Shown: positions 1 to 8,866 of the stretch, piece after piece
Layout: each line of letters opens with the position of its first letter
Numbering within the stretch: position 1 is the first letter of the stretch
DNA from: Meishania sp964351985
GTDB lineage: Bacteria > Bacteroidota > Bacteroidia > Flavobacteriales > Flavobacteriaceae
Length of the DNA: 64,000 nucleotides
Reading direction: 5' to 3'
Assembly (NCBI GenBank): GCA_964351985.1
Contig: CAYGPR010000007.1
Location: 1-64,000, forward strand
Program-made: the position numbers and the translations under genes
Notes under the pieces: model-generated
What the model was told of the DNA's origin: nothing
What the model saw: only the letters and a program-made list of their open reading frames with translations
Database searches by the model: none

Positions 1-245
1 GAGTTCTTATTGAGCCCATGGCGGCCGAGACCAAAACCGCTTCCGGAATTTACATTCCCGATACTGCAAAAGAAAAACCACAAAAAGGTAAAGTCGTTGC
101 CGTTGGACCAGGCACAAAAGATGAAAAAGTTTCCGTTAAAGTAGGCGATAAAGTCATCTATGAAAAATTCGGAGGTACCGAATTGAAATGGGAAGGTAAA
201 GACTACTTGATGATGCAAGAGAAATATATCATCGCAATCATATAA
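1..245 (+). CDS. groES: Co-chaperonin GroES, 5' end cut by window edge
   Basis: The reading frame is open from base 3 and gives about 80 residues of the Cpn10 beta-barrel, beginning VLIEPMAAE and ending KYIIAII before a TAA stop. The mobile-loop region (ETKTASGIYIPDTAKEKPQ) and the following GKVVAVGPG segment are the standard GroES pattern. The family is usually 91-97 residues, so roughly a dozen N-terminal residues lie outside the window; the ATG at base 18 is internal and not the start. GroES forms the heptameric lid of the GroEL folding chamber in the cytosol. It sits 119 bp upstream of groEL on the same strand, the normal operon arrangement. Confidence 0.97.
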   Translation, partial: VLIEPMAAETKTASGIYIPDTAKEKPQKGKVVAVGPGTKDEKVSVKVGDKVIYEKFGGTELKWEGKDYLMMQEKYIIAII

Positions 246-364
246 CAACTGATATAAATTCCAAAAAACAAAATCCAAATTCCAAAAACTAAAATCAGAT
301 TCCAACAGTACTAAATTTAGGATTTGAAAATTGGAGCTTAAAATTTTAAAACAAAATTTTCATT
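246..364. repeat. Degenerate TTCCAAA-type inverted repeat between groES and groEL
   Basis: The 119-bp gap contains several AATTCCAAA/AAATCCAAATTCC units (about 256-290) facing a weakly complementary stretch (about 313-340, TTTAGGATTTGAAAATTGG). Transcribed together they could form an imperfect AT-rich hairpin between groES and groEL. This look is common in flavobacterial intergenic DNA. I see no promoter I would defend. Confidence 0.4.
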
Positions 365-2002
365 ATGGCAAAAGATATAAAATTTGACATTGATGCCCGT
401 GACGGCCTAAGAAGAGGTGTAGATGCCTTGGCAAATGCGGTTAAAGTTACTTTAGGGCCCAAAGGCCGTAACGTGATAATCAGTAAATCATTCGGCGCAC
501 CCCAAGTGACCAAAGATGGGGTCACTGTTGCAAAAGAAATAGAATTGGCCGATGCCCTTGAGAACATGGGCGCCCAAATGGTCAAGGAAGTTGCTTCCAA
601 GACCAACGATCTTGCCGGTGACGGCACGACCACTGCCACGGTTCTGGCACAATCCATCGTTAAGGAAGGTTTGAAAAACGTTGCTGCCGGCGCAAACCCA
701 ATGGATTTGAAAAGAGGTATCGACAAAGCTGTGGAAGCGATTGTTGAAAATCTTGGAAAACAATCCAAAAAAGTAGGTGACTCTTCTGAAAAAATAAAAC
801 AAGTAGCGGCCATTTCTTCGAACAATGATGAAACTATCGGAGAACTCATTGCAGTTGCTTTTGACAAAGTCGGAAAAGAAGGAGTAATCACGGTTGAAGA
901 GGCCAAAGGAACGGATACTTACGTAGATGTTGTGGAAGGAATGCAATTTGACAGAGGATATCTTTCTCCATATTTCGTGACCGATTCAGAAAAAATGACG
1001 GCCGATCTAGAGAACCCTTACATCTTATTGTTCGATAAGAAAATCTCTTCGATGAAAGATTTGCTTCCTGTATTGGAGCCCGTAGCACAATCAGGAAAAC
1101 CTTTATTGATTATTGCCGAAGACGTTGATGGAGAAGCATTGGCTACTTTGGTCGTGAACAAATTGAGAGGTTCATTGAAAATTGCCGCTGTAAAGGCACC
1201 TGGTTTCGGTGACCGAAGAAAAGCGATGTTGGAAGATATCGCTATTTTGACAAAAGGAACCGTAATCGCCGAGGAAAGAGGATTCTCTTTGGAAAATGCA
1301 ACCTTGGACATGTTGGGTACTTGTGAAAAAGTATCTATCGATAAGGACAACACCACAATTGTAAATGGTGGTGGCGTTCAGAAAGATATCAAGAGTCGTG
1401 TAAATCAGATCAAGTCTCAAATCGAGACAACGACATCTGATTATGACAAGGAAAAACTTCAAGAACGTTTGGCCAAATTGGCCGGTGGTGTTGCCGTACT
1501 TTATGTCGGTGCAGCTTCGGAAGTTGAAATGAAGGAAAAGAAAGATCGTGTCGATGATGCCCTGCATGCTACGAGAGCCGCCGTTGAAGAAGGTATCGTT
1601 GCGGGTGGAGGTGTTGCCTTGGTACGCGCCAAGTCTGCCCTATCTAAGGTAAGTGCAGAGAATGCCGACGAAGAAACAGGTGTTCAAATCGTGGCCCGTG
1701 CCATAGAATCTCCATTACGTACTATCGTGGAGAATGCAGGAGGCGAAGGTTCTGTAGTCGTAGCCAAAATTTTGGATGGTAAAGCAGATTATGGATACGA
1801 TGCCAAATCAGAGAAATATGTAGAAATGTTCAAGGCTGGAATTATCGACCCCAAGAAAGTGACTCGAGTCGCATTGGAAAATGCAGCTTCTGTTGCTGGA
1901 ATGATCTTGACCACCGAATGTGCTTTGACCGATATCAAAGAAGAAGCACCAGCCGGTGGCGGTCACGCCCACGGTGGTGGAGGTATGCCTGGAATGATGT
2001 AG
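365..2002 (+). CDS. groL: Chaperonin GroEL (Cpn60)
   Basis: Full-length 545-residue type I chaperonin that assembles as a double heptameric ring and folds client proteins in an ATP- and GroES-dependent way in the cytosol. The frame starts MAKDIKFDIDARDGLRRGV, shows the ATP-binding GDGTTTATVLAQ segment near residue 87, the apical region (SPYFVTDSEKM) and the intermediate/equatorial return (AAVEEGIVAGGGVALVRA). It ends in the glycine/methionine-rich tail GGGGMPGMM, with an extra HAHG insertion common in Bacteroidota. The ATG at 365 follows an AT-rich gap after groES. A strong hairpin terminator follows the stop codon. Confidence 0.98.
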   Translation: MAKDIKFDIDARDGLRRGVDALANAVKVTLGPKGRNVIISKSFGAPQVTKDGVTVAKEIELADALENMGAQMVKEVASKTNDLAGDGTTTATVLAQSIVKEGLKNVAAGANPMDLKRGIDKAVEAIVENLGKQSKKVGDSSEKIKQVAAISSNNDETIGELIAVAFDKVGKEGVITVEEAKGTDTYVDVVEGMQFDRGYLSPYFVTDSEKMTADLENPYILLFDKKISSMKDLLPVLEPVAQSGKPLLIIAEDVDGEALATLVVNKLRGSLKIAAVKAPGFGDRRKAMLEDIAILTKGTVIAEERGFSLENATLDMLGTCEKVSIDKDNTTIVNGGGVQKDIKSRVNQIKSQIETTTSDYDKEKLQERLAKLAGGVAVLYVGAASEVEMKEKKDRVDDALHATRAAVEEGIVAGGGVALVRAKSALSKVSAENADEETGVQIVARAIESPLRTIVENAGGEGSVVVAKILDGKADYGYDAKSEKYVEMFKAGIIDPKKVTRVALENAASVAGMILTTECALTDIKEEAPAGGGHAHGGGGMPGMM

Positions 2003-2034
2003 GTAACAAGCCACTACGAATAAATAGTAAAAGT

Positions 2035-2070
2035 AAAAACGCCCTAACAAAATTGTCGGGGCGTTTTCTA
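2035..2070. terminator. Bidirectional intrinsic terminator after groEL
   Basis: AAAACGCCC (2036-2044) pairs with GGGCGTTTT (2059-2067) around a 14-nt loop. A-rich and T-rich flanks allow it to act for groEL on the plus strand and for the convergent DUF3179 gene on the minus strand. Confidence 0.85.
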
Positions 2071-2087
2071 TATAGGGAAACTTTAAT

Positions 2088-3155
2088 TTATCCACCAAAA
2101 ATTTCAGTTTCATAAAACGCTGGTATGGAGAACCAGTAGCCCATAAAAGAAGAAGAAGCTTTCAAAGCATTGCCCGAGCCTTCAACTAGCTCTCCAAAAA
2201 TGTTCCATTGGTTACCCTTGTCATCTTGCACAAAGGCCTCGCCCGAACCATTATAAATAAATTCAAAATTAGATGTATTTTGAGTCGCGTCCAGTTCAAA
2301 AGAAACGATGACTTTAGAGTTTCCGGCAATCAAATAGTCTTTGCCATTAAATGCATCCTTAAGCACATTATTATCATCAAAACTACTGAAACGATATGTT
2401 TTTGCCTTGTCATTATCGATGATGGCATGAACACGTTCTTTTAATGGCAAACGATTATCTTTTGGCGTGGGGAACAAAAAGAAATCATCGTTAGTCTTAT
2501 AACTTGAATACGGATACACCCCATAGGTTCGATCAAAACCAGTTTCCAAGCTAACAACTTTAGTGGTAGGGAACATGGCACGCCACGTGGCCCAATCGGT
2601 TTCTACCAGTTGAATTAAATCCGCTTTTTCGCCACTAATACTTCCATTGACCGATTCGTTCAGAATTTGCGACCAGTTGCTTTTTGTGGCACGATCAAAA
2701 GGTATTAGGTTAGTCTGGTATAAAAGTCCGGAGACGCCAAAAGTGGTTTCGTTTCGATCAATGACCCTATTCCATCCAATACCCGTTCCAGTTAAAGGGC
2801 AATAAGTAACCGCCAAAGAAACATCCCCGATGTTATCATTTATGATTTCATGCCAATCCAATATAATATGAGGATATGCCCTGATATCGTTTCCGTTCTT
2901 GTAGCCCAAGACCAAATCTTCATCGAACAATATGGGATAGACATTTTCGGCGGTTAGAAAAAGGGGGGTTTCAAGCGCGGGAATGCCATCCCTCCCCGGA
3001 CCACCATCCAAAACTTCGGATACCGGAATGCTCCACTCTATCGAAGTATTCTCAATCACAACTTCATCGGGCGTTTGTGTAATTTCTTGGGTACTCGAAG
3101 TACTGCATGAAAACAGCATTGTCGAGCAAAGCGTAAGTAATAGTGTCTTTTTCAT
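2088..3155 (-). CDS. DUF3179 domain lipoprotein
   Basis: 355 residues with a lipoprotein signal (MKKTLLLTLCSTMLFSCSTS, lipobox LFSC), so the mature protein is probably membrane anchored outside the cytoplasm. The body carries the DUF3179 hallmarks: AYPHIILDWHEIIND, then VTYCPLTGTGIGWNR and FGVSGLLYQTNLIPFDR. The YCPLTGTG cysteine is the family's conserved residue. The biochemical role of DUF3179 is not established. The gene lies 6 bp downstream of the outer-membrane protein gene at 3162-4127 and is the last gene of the leftward copper-associated region. A metal- or redox-related role is therefore inference from context only. Confidence 0.85.
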   Translation of the reverse strand: MKKTLLLTLCSTMLFSCSTSSTQEITQTPDEVVIENTSIEWSIPVSEVLDGGPGRDGIPALETPLFLTAENVYPILFDEDLVLGYKNGNDIRAYPHIILDWHEIINDNIGDVSLAVTYCPLTGTGIGWNRVIDRNETTFGVSGLLYQTNLIPFDRATKSNWSQILNESVNGSISGEKADLIQLVETDWATWRAMFPTTKVVSLETGFDRTYGVYPYSSYKTNDDFFLFPTPKDNRLPLKERVHAIIDNDKAKTYRFSSFDDNNVLKDAFNGKDYLIAGNSKVIVSFELDATQNTSNFEFIYNGSGEAFVQDDKGNQWNIFGELVEGSGNALKASSSFMGYWFSIPAFYETEIFGG

Positions 3156-3161
3156 AGCAAC

Positions 3162-4127
3162 CTAATTTATAACATTCAATATTTTCTTTTTAAAACTATA
3201 GGAAATGCCTACCGTTGATCTTATCGTAGGTGTCAATTGCGTGCCTACTACATAACTGTACAAAGGGAGTTCAACACGGGCGTACAAACTTAGATCAGGG
3301 GTTACTAACATGGTTAGTTCAGACCTTACAAAAATCCATTGCCCGCCTGTGTTTGGTAAATTGGAACCCTCAATCTTATCTTCGAATGCTTTTCGATATT
3401 TAAAGACCAGTCCTGGATTGAAAATGGTATTGAATAACAAAAATTGATCGGTATATCCAAGGCTGGCCTGTGCTACATTCCCGAATTCATAGACGGATGT
3501 ATCATTAAGGTATGAGGTATTCTTTCCGGTAAATCGATAGGTAAAACTACCTGAAATGATAGCAGAAGGTCTAAAGTTCATACCTTTCGAGAAGGATGAC
3601 CATCCCAATATATCCCAAGCTCCACTACCCGGTTGAAGATCTGCGGTAAGTTGAAATCCTTCTTCGGTGGTGAGGTCAGAATTGCCCAAAGGTATTTTTG
3701 TGCCGAGCCCCAAATTGAATACCGTTTGTTTTCCCAAAAAATCTGGAATTGCATATTTCGCCAAGAACACAGCATCTCCGATACCCGAAGTCTGCGCAAA
3801 ATTTTCGTTCCCAAATTGTGAAATTGTCCGTGTTTGGCTCACCCATGTAAAAAGTGCCTCCACTGCAACTCTGTCGGAGATGGCATATCCCAAATTCGCC
3901 AAAATAGAATTGGTAATGCGTAAGCGAGAATCGTCTTCTAATTTACTGGAACCCGCGTTCAATGTATTGAGATTGTTATAATCGTAGTTTAGCCCGAACA
4001 ACAATGCCCCCTTTCCCTCATTGGGCAATCCCAGATTGTTGGATAAGGGCACTCCGCCCGAACAGCATGTTTGGGAAAACAGCGGTTGGGATGAAATAAA
4101 AATCAATATGATGACCGTAGTTCGCAC
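3162..4127 (-). CDS. Predicted outer-membrane beta-barrel protein with vicinal Cys near mature N-terminus
   Basis: 321 residues with a Sec signal peptide (MRTTVIILIFISSQPLFSQ). The mature protein begins TCCSGGVPLSNNLG, with Cys21-Cys22 adjacent. The rest alternates polar and aromatic residues in repeated strands (FGLNYDYNN, VAVEALFTWVSQT, TVFNLGLGTKIPLGNS), as expected of an outer-membrane barrel of the MetA-pathway/transporter-like type. It is followed within 6 bp by the DUF3179 gene and preceded by a terminator after the HMA gene, so the two probably form their own short transcription unit beside the copper genes. Its substrate is unknown. Confidence 0.7.
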   Translation of the reverse strand: MRTTVIILIFISSQPLFSQTCCSGGVPLSNNLGLPNEGKGALLFGLNYDYNNLNTLNAGSSKLEDDSRLRITNSILANLGYAISDRVAVEALFTWVSQTRTISQFGNENFAQTSGIGDAVFLAKYAIPDFLGKQTVFNLGLGTKIPLGNSDLTTEEGFQLTADLQPGSGAWDILGWSSFSKGMNFRPSAIISGSFTYRFTGKNTSYLNDTSVYEFGNVAQASLGYTDQFLLFNTIFNPGLVFKYRKAFEDKIEGSNLPNTGGQWIFVRSELTMLVTPDLSLYARVELPLYSYVVGTQLTPTIRSTVGISYSFKKKILNVIN

Positions 4128-4227
4128 CTATCTATACATTTTGCTATGCGGTTAGTGCAAAAACAAAAGATATCCTTACAAAGCGAAGTGTTAATTGGGA
4201 ACGCGAACAAAGAAATATTCAAGTACC

Positions 4228-4262
4228 ATAAAAGAAAAGCGCCATTATAGAAATGGAGCTTT
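4228..4262 (-). terminator. Terminator after HMA-domain gene
   Basis: Read on the minus strand, AAAGC-CCATT pairs with AATGG-GCTTT (one G/A mismatch, about 5-nt loop), and a T-rich CTTTTCTTTT tail follows. It lies just past the stop codon of the gene at 4269-4625. Confidence 0.7.
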
Positions 4263-4268
4263 CATCAA

Positions 4269-4625
4269 TTAATGGGTTACGCCATCATCGGAGTTGTCTT
4301 CACGATATTTACAACAGGGGTGCACTTTATCGTAAGCCTCTTCGGTCGCCTTCAACTCTTTGGTATCATGCCCTGCCCCCACAATAGCTGTTTTTATCTG
4401 CATGGGGTCTGTCTTGCGCTCGTCAATGATAAGGGATAATTGATGCGAAGGAATATCCCACATGGCATACTTCACGCCCTTTACACCAAGAGCGGCCTTT
4501 TCGATACGCTTTTTGCACATCTCACATTTACCGTTGACATCCATCGTCAATTTCTTGTTTTTTTCTTGAGCGAAGGTGGTTAACGATAGCATGGCCAATG
4601 CAAATGTCAATATTATTTTTTTCAT
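4269..4625 (-). CDS. Periplasmic heavy-metal-associated (HMA) domain protein
   Basis: 118 residues with signal peptide (MKKIILTFALAMLSLTTFAQ). The mature chain is one ferredoxin-like HMA fold in which the metal-binding loop reads GKCEMCKKRIE (Cys34, Cys37). A second cysteine pair lies near the C-terminus in HPCCKYRE (His102, Cys104-105). HMA domains bind Cu(I) or similar soft metals and hand them to partners. Export to the periplasm separates it from the cytosolic CopZ type. It lies between the TonB receptor gene and a terminator, so it is probably the last gene of the main copper operon. Confidence 0.88.
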   Translation of the reverse strand: MKKIILTFALAMLSLTTFAQEKNKKLTMDVNGKCEMCKKRIEKAALGVKGVKYAMWDIPSHQLSLIIDERKTDPMQIKTAIVGAGHDTKELKATEEAYDKVHPCCKYREDNSDDGVTH

Positions 4626-4656
4626 GGATTAACTTTTTAGTTTTCAATTTAAGAAA

Positions 4657-4731
4657 AGAGAACATAGAGAATAGAACAAAGATTTTTCTATCAATATTTA
4701 TCTATTGTCTGTTTTCTATATTCTATTCTCT
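4657..4731. repeat. Intergenic inverted repeat of AGAGAATAGAA type
   Basis: The arm at 4657-4682 (AGAGAACATAGAGAATAGAAC) is largely complementary to 4708-4731 (TGTTTTCTATATTCTATTCTCT). It fills most of the gap between the TonB receptor and HMA genes. It could fold in the transcript or be one copy of a dispersed flavobacterial repeat. Confidence 0.5.
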
Positions 4732-4751
4732 AAAAAAAATTCTTTTTGCCC

Positions 4752-6998
4752 CTACAACTTATACCGAAACCCTGCATAGAACATTCTGCCCATTATCGGT
4801 GCATATACGATACTGGTATCAAAATTTGCACCAAAGGGGTCATCAACTCCTAAAACGGGGTTCTCTTGCTTAAAATTACTCAAATTTTCGCCGCCTACGT
4901 AAAATTCAAATTGTTTTGAAAACACTTTGGTCATTTGTGCGTTCATCAAACTATACCCATCGGCAAATTCGCCCAATCTGAATTGCGGGGGATTCACATC
5001 CGTATTAGGTAGACGTTGTTTCCCTAAGGTATGCAACGTATAATCGAACCGCCATTGGGCACCGTTTTCTTTTGGTTCGGTCACATACCCTACATTGGCG
5101 AAAAAGCGATTTTGTGCCTGAAGCGGTTTTTGAAGGTTCCCGGACCGATAATCAGTCGAAACATCATAATATTTATATGCGGTACGTAGTTCTAGATTCT
5201 TTACTATTTCATGGTTCAACTCTATCTGGAAACTGTTGGCGTAACTCTTCCCTTCTAAATTATAAAAGGAAATTGCCCTCGGGTTTTCCCAGTCGACCAC
5301 CACTTGATTCTTAAAATCGGTTTTGTAAAAATCAAGCGTGATATTTCCCGGGCGATTCAAAAAAGTAAAGCCTTGTAAGAAGCTAATCCCATAATTCCAA
5401 GCATCTTCGGGGTCGAGGCCATAGATACTTCCTTCGGAATCCAAAATCTGGATGCTTCTAGAAGAAGCAAACAGTTGTTGGTTCTCGGCAAAAATATTGG
5501 CCGTCCTTCTGCCTCTTCCGAAAGAACCTCTTAGACTTCCCCTTTCCCAAGGGGTATATCGAATATGGAACCTTGGCGTAATAAAAGTGCCCAATCGGTT
5601 ATGGGTATCTAATCTAAGGCCTGCGGTAAGACTTAATTTTTCAAGATTCTCGTAGCTGTACTCAAAAAAGGCTCCTGCAGATGCATCATTTCTCTGAAAA
5701 TTCTGTGTGTTCACCAATTCCTCATATCCGTCATAGGCAAAAGTCAAACCTGTTTTGAACTTATTGCGGGTATCACCGATGATGGAATTGAATATAAGAT
5801 TGGAATAAACACTTTCATGATCAATGTCATAACGTTTAAATCCAAAATAGGAATCTTGCTTATGCTTACTGTAAGAGGCCTGAAAACCAAAACTCTGAAA
5901 CGGCAGCTCCGGAAAAACATAGCCTAGTTTTATCGAGGAATCAAAACGACGGGTATTGATTTCGCTTCCCCAAGCATTTGTGGTAAACTTATCTACGAGG
6001 GGGTCAAAACTAGCCTGCCCAACCTGTTTTTCGTCATTCAGAAACCGAAAGTTCAGAAAGCTGACCCAACCAGTCTCCGGATTTTGAAATTGCCAGCGGT
6101 TCATCACATTGATTTGATTGGCCAAAGGGGCGTCTAGAAAACCATCTCCATTGTTATCTTCCTTTTGGTCCCTTCTATTTCCGTGAATGTATAGGCCAGC
6201 GCTCCACTTATCGCTCAGTTTTTTATTCAGATGCGTGTTCAATTCCAAACGGCCATTTTTATTGGCGTACCCGTTTACGAAAACAGCATTATCGGTCAGC
6301 GGTTTTACCAATTCGGTATTTATCTGACCCGATATACTTTCATAACCGTTGACCACACTACCCGCTCCTTTGGTAATCTGTATACTCTCGACCCAGGTAC
6401 CCGGGGTAAATGTCAATCCGAATGCTTGAGAGGCACCGCGCACCATAGGTATGTTCTCTTGTGTAATCAACAAATACGGACTCGTCAAACCCAACATCTG
6501 AATTTGTTTTGTACCCGTCAAAGCATCATTGAAATTGACATCGATGGCCGGGTTGGTTTCAAAACTCTCGGAAAGATTACAGCAGGCCGCCTTTAATAAT
6601 TCGGCACTATTGACCGTGATTACATTTTGCGCGCTGAAATAGGCTTTTTCAACGGCATCTCGCTTTTTTTCAACGACCACTTCGTTGAGTTCGTTCGAAG
6701 GCTTCAAAGAATGACGGATTTTTTGAGGTTCATCAATTGTCAACGTATCGGATTCAAAACCGACATAACTGATAATCAAAGTATCGTAATCTTCGGAATA
6801 AGGGATGCTGAACAGCCCCTCCTCGTTCGTAATCGTTCCGATTTGGGAATTCATCCAATACACGTTTGCTCCAGAAAGCCCTACATCTTTGTTCTCGGGA
6901 TTGGCCTCTAGGACCATACCTTCGACTTTTTCCTGAGAAATTGAAAATAAAGGAAGAAGGAGTACGAAAATATAGTAATATGATTTTTTAATTTTCAC
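4752..6998 (-). CDS. TonB-dependent receptor, copper-cluster type
   Basis: 748 residues with a signal peptide (ending SISQ), a carboxypeptidase-regulatory-like beta-sandwich (about 25-100), a plug domain (about 115-235) and a 22-strand-type barrel ending in FYAGFRYKL. The plug contains AACCNLSESFETNPAID with adjacent Cys139-Cys140, a signature I associate with receptors in metal-resistance loci of Bacteroidota. It probably moves a metal complex across the outer membrane using TonB energy. It is downstream of the CusB-type adaptor and upstream of the HMA protein. The ligand is inferred from neighbours, not seen in the sequence. Confidence 0.9.
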   Translation of the reverse strand: MKIKKSYYYIFVLLLPLFSISQEKVEGMVLEANPENKDVGLSGANVYWMNSQIGTITNEEGLFSIPYSEDYDTLIISYVGFESDTLTIDEPQKIRHSLKPSNELNEVVVEKKRDAVEKAYFSAQNVITVNSAELLKAACCNLSESFETNPAIDVNFNDALTGTKQIQMLGLTSPYLLITQENIPMVRGASQAFGLTFTPGTWVESIQITKGAGSVVNGYESISGQINTELVKPLTDNAVFVNGYANKNGRLELNTHLNKKLSDKWSAGLYIHGNRRDQKEDNNGDGFLDAPLANQINVMNRWQFQNPETGWVSFLNFRFLNDEKQVGQASFDPLVDKFTTNAWGSEINTRRFDSSIKLGYVFPELPFQSFGFQASYSKHKQDSYFGFKRYDIDHESVYSNLIFNSIIGDTRNKFKTGLTFAYDGYEELVNTQNFQRNDASAGAFFEYSYENLEKLSLTAGLRLDTHNRLGTFITPRFHIRYTPWERGSLRGSFGRGRRTANIFAENQQLFASSRSIQILDSEGSIYGLDPEDAWNYGISFLQGFTFLNRPGNITLDFYKTDFKNQVVVDWENPRAISFYNLEGKSYANSFQIELNHEIVKNLELRTAYKYYDVSTDYRSGNLQKPLQAQNRFFANVGYVTEPKENGAQWRFDYTLHTLGKQRLPNTDVNPPQFRLGEFADGYSLMNAQMTKVFSKQFEFYVGGENLSNFKQENPVLGVDDPFGANFDTSIVYAPIMGRMFYAGFRYKL

Positions 6999-7105
6999 TT
7001 TGCTAAATTACAGTATTGGCCGATTAATATGCAGTCGATACTCGCAAAAATAGATATAGCGAACCCTTCAATTTTAAGCAGTTAATCCCTGCTTTCTCGC
7101 TCATT

Positions 7106-8866
7106 TTATTGCGTAGTCTCAATTACGCTACCACAGGTCAACATTTCGTCGCCATAGTAGGGATTACGTATTTCGCTTTCTCTACTAAGCCAAATGGCTC
7201 CCTTATTTTTATCGGCCATGGGGCATTTTTGAACGAACAATTTTTCGGACACCTTCTTTAAGTTCATGACTATGGGCACTATATTTTCGTTCAGGATTAC
7301 AAAATGTGATCTTTGATCTTCTAAGTTTTCGTTTGAAGTAATTGACTTTAACATTTCAATACTTTTAGTAACATGCGCTTTTTCCAAGTTACCTAAATCT
7401 TCGAATTGAAGTGCTGCTAAATCTTTTGACATCTCTTTTGCCAAAGTAGAAGCCATGCCAACATCGCTGGACACAAAAGCATTTTTTAACCTAAAATAGG
7501 TCTCCAAAACTTTTGGAAAATTCTTTTCGAATTCTTCTGGGAAGTTCATTTTCATCTTCACAGAAGACTTCGTTACTTTATCTGTGGATTGTATTCCTAA
7601 ATGCCCTTCATGCACGGTCATCCTTTTTCCACCATCTTCGTTCATCATCGATTTTTTGCCTTTTAATTGTGCGGCAGCATCAACTGTGAAAGTGCCATTG
7701 GTCACGATTTCATCTCCATCTTCTAGACCGGATAAAACGATATAGCCACCATTGACGGCATCTCCAACCTTAATTTCACGCATCTCAAAAGTTGGACTTT
7801 CTGAACTTGTCTTGATATATACCACCGAGCGTTCTCCCGTCCAAAGCAAGGCACTTTCGGGGATTACCATCGTATCGTCTTTTTTATCGGAAGCCAAGGC
7901 TAACTTTCCAGCAACGAACATTCCCGGTTTGAGTAGCCCTTTGGAATTCTGTAATACCGCCCTCACTTCAATGGTTCTTGTGGAGGAATTCAATACGGGA
8001 TCTATAAAGGAGATTTTAGCATTGAATGTTTTATCGGGATAGGATTTGGTAACGATGTCGATATTCTGGCCTTTCTTTAAAAGCGAAACCTGATTTTCGT
8101 AGGTATCAAAGACCGCCCAGACTGTTCCCAAATTGGCAATTTTGAACAAGGGCGAACCCTTTTTTACATAATCCCCGGCCTCGACCATGATTTCGGAAAC
8201 CGTACCCGAAACATTCGCATATACTGGAAAATTCTCTTGAACTTGACCGGATGACTCGATTTGCTCAATCTGTTTGCCCGAAAGCTTCCATAGCTTTAGT
8301 TTGTTGCGAACCGCTGTGTACAAGGCGGGTTGTGATTCTTTTAGACTTGAAGCGGTAATTAGTTCTTGTTGTGCCGAAACTAGCTCTGGGGAGTAGATGC
8401 TTGCCAATTGTTGCCCGTTCCTTACTTCCTCGCCCTTAAAATTGACAAAGAGTTTTTCGATACGGCCATCAAAATAAGAGGCTTGGGTGCCAACCGCTTT
8501 TTCGTTCTCTTCTATGGTTCCCGAAAGTTTTAGGGTATTTTCCCCTGAACTGCCCGAGCCTACTTTGGTCGTTCTGATATTGGCCAGGGCCATTGCATTT
8601 TTGGTCATTTTGAACTGACCCATTGCCAAGCCCTCGTCGCCCGATTCGGCCGGAATCAGATCCATTCCACAGATGGGGCAATCCCCCGGTTCGGGCTGCA
8701 TAATCTGGGGGTGCATCGAGCACGTCCACATTTCGCCAGATTCCATTTCTTGGCTATGGTCGTGTTCCCCGGCTGTTTTTCCGTCAGAACTATTCCCGAA
8801 AATCAGGTATCCGGCCAGAATTCCCCCTAAAATTGCCAATCCGATGTAAAGAATATTTTTATTCAT
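7106..8866 (-). CDS. cusB: CusB-type RND periplasmic adaptor with HMBD and DUF3347 domains
   Basis: 586 residues. An N-terminal membrane anchor (about 5-23) is followed by a His/Cys heavy-metal-binding domain (WTCSMHPQ, Cys49, and DCPICGMDL, Cys63/Cys66). Then come the membrane-fusion core (lipoyl/barrel-sandwich halves VNFKGEEVRNGQ and NVSGTVSEIMVEAGDYVKKG) and a C-terminal DUF3347-like domain (about 435-586). That last domain holds CPMADKNKGAIWLS and NPYYGDEMLTCG. Adaptors of this family link the RND pump to the TolC channel. The DUF3347 tail resembles the separate lipoprotein at 11498-12040, pointing to a shared metal-capturing role. It starts 15 bp after the end of copA. Confidence 0.93.
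   Translation of the reverse strand: MNKNILYIGLAILGGILAGYLIFGNSSDGKTAGEHDHSQEMESGEMWTCSMHPQIMQPEPGDCPICGMDLIPAESGDEGLAMGQFKMTKNAMALANIRTTKVGSGSSGENTLKLSGTIEENEKAVGTQASYFDGRIEKLFVNFKGEEVRNGQQLASIYSPELVSAQQELITASSLKESQPALYTAVRNKLKLWKLSGKQIEQIESSGQVQENFPVYANVSGTVSEIMVEAGDYVKKGSPLFKIANLGTVWAVFDTYENQVSLLKKGQNIDIVTKSYPDKTFNAKISFIDPVLNSSTRTIEVRAVLQNSKGLLKPGMFVAGKLALASDKKDDTMVIPESALLWTGERSVVYIKTSSESPTFEMREIKVGDAVNGGYIVLSGLEDGDEIVTNGTFTVDAAAQLKGKKSMMNEDGGKRMTVHEGHLGIQSTDKVTKSSVKMKMNFPEEFEKNFPKVLETYFRLKNAFVSSDVGMASTLAKEMSKDLAALQFEDLGNLEKAHVTKSIEMLKSITSNENLEDQRSHFVILNENIVPIVMNLKKVSEKLFVQKCPMADKNKGAIWLSRESEIRNPYYGDEMLTCGSVIETTQ

Noticed and set aside
346..906. 186-codon open frame antisense to groEL, with similar ones at 1018-1356 and 1172-1567
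   Set aside because: They lie wholly within groEL, have biased composition (Ser/Ala/Phe rich) and no protein-like motifs; shadows of the real gene.
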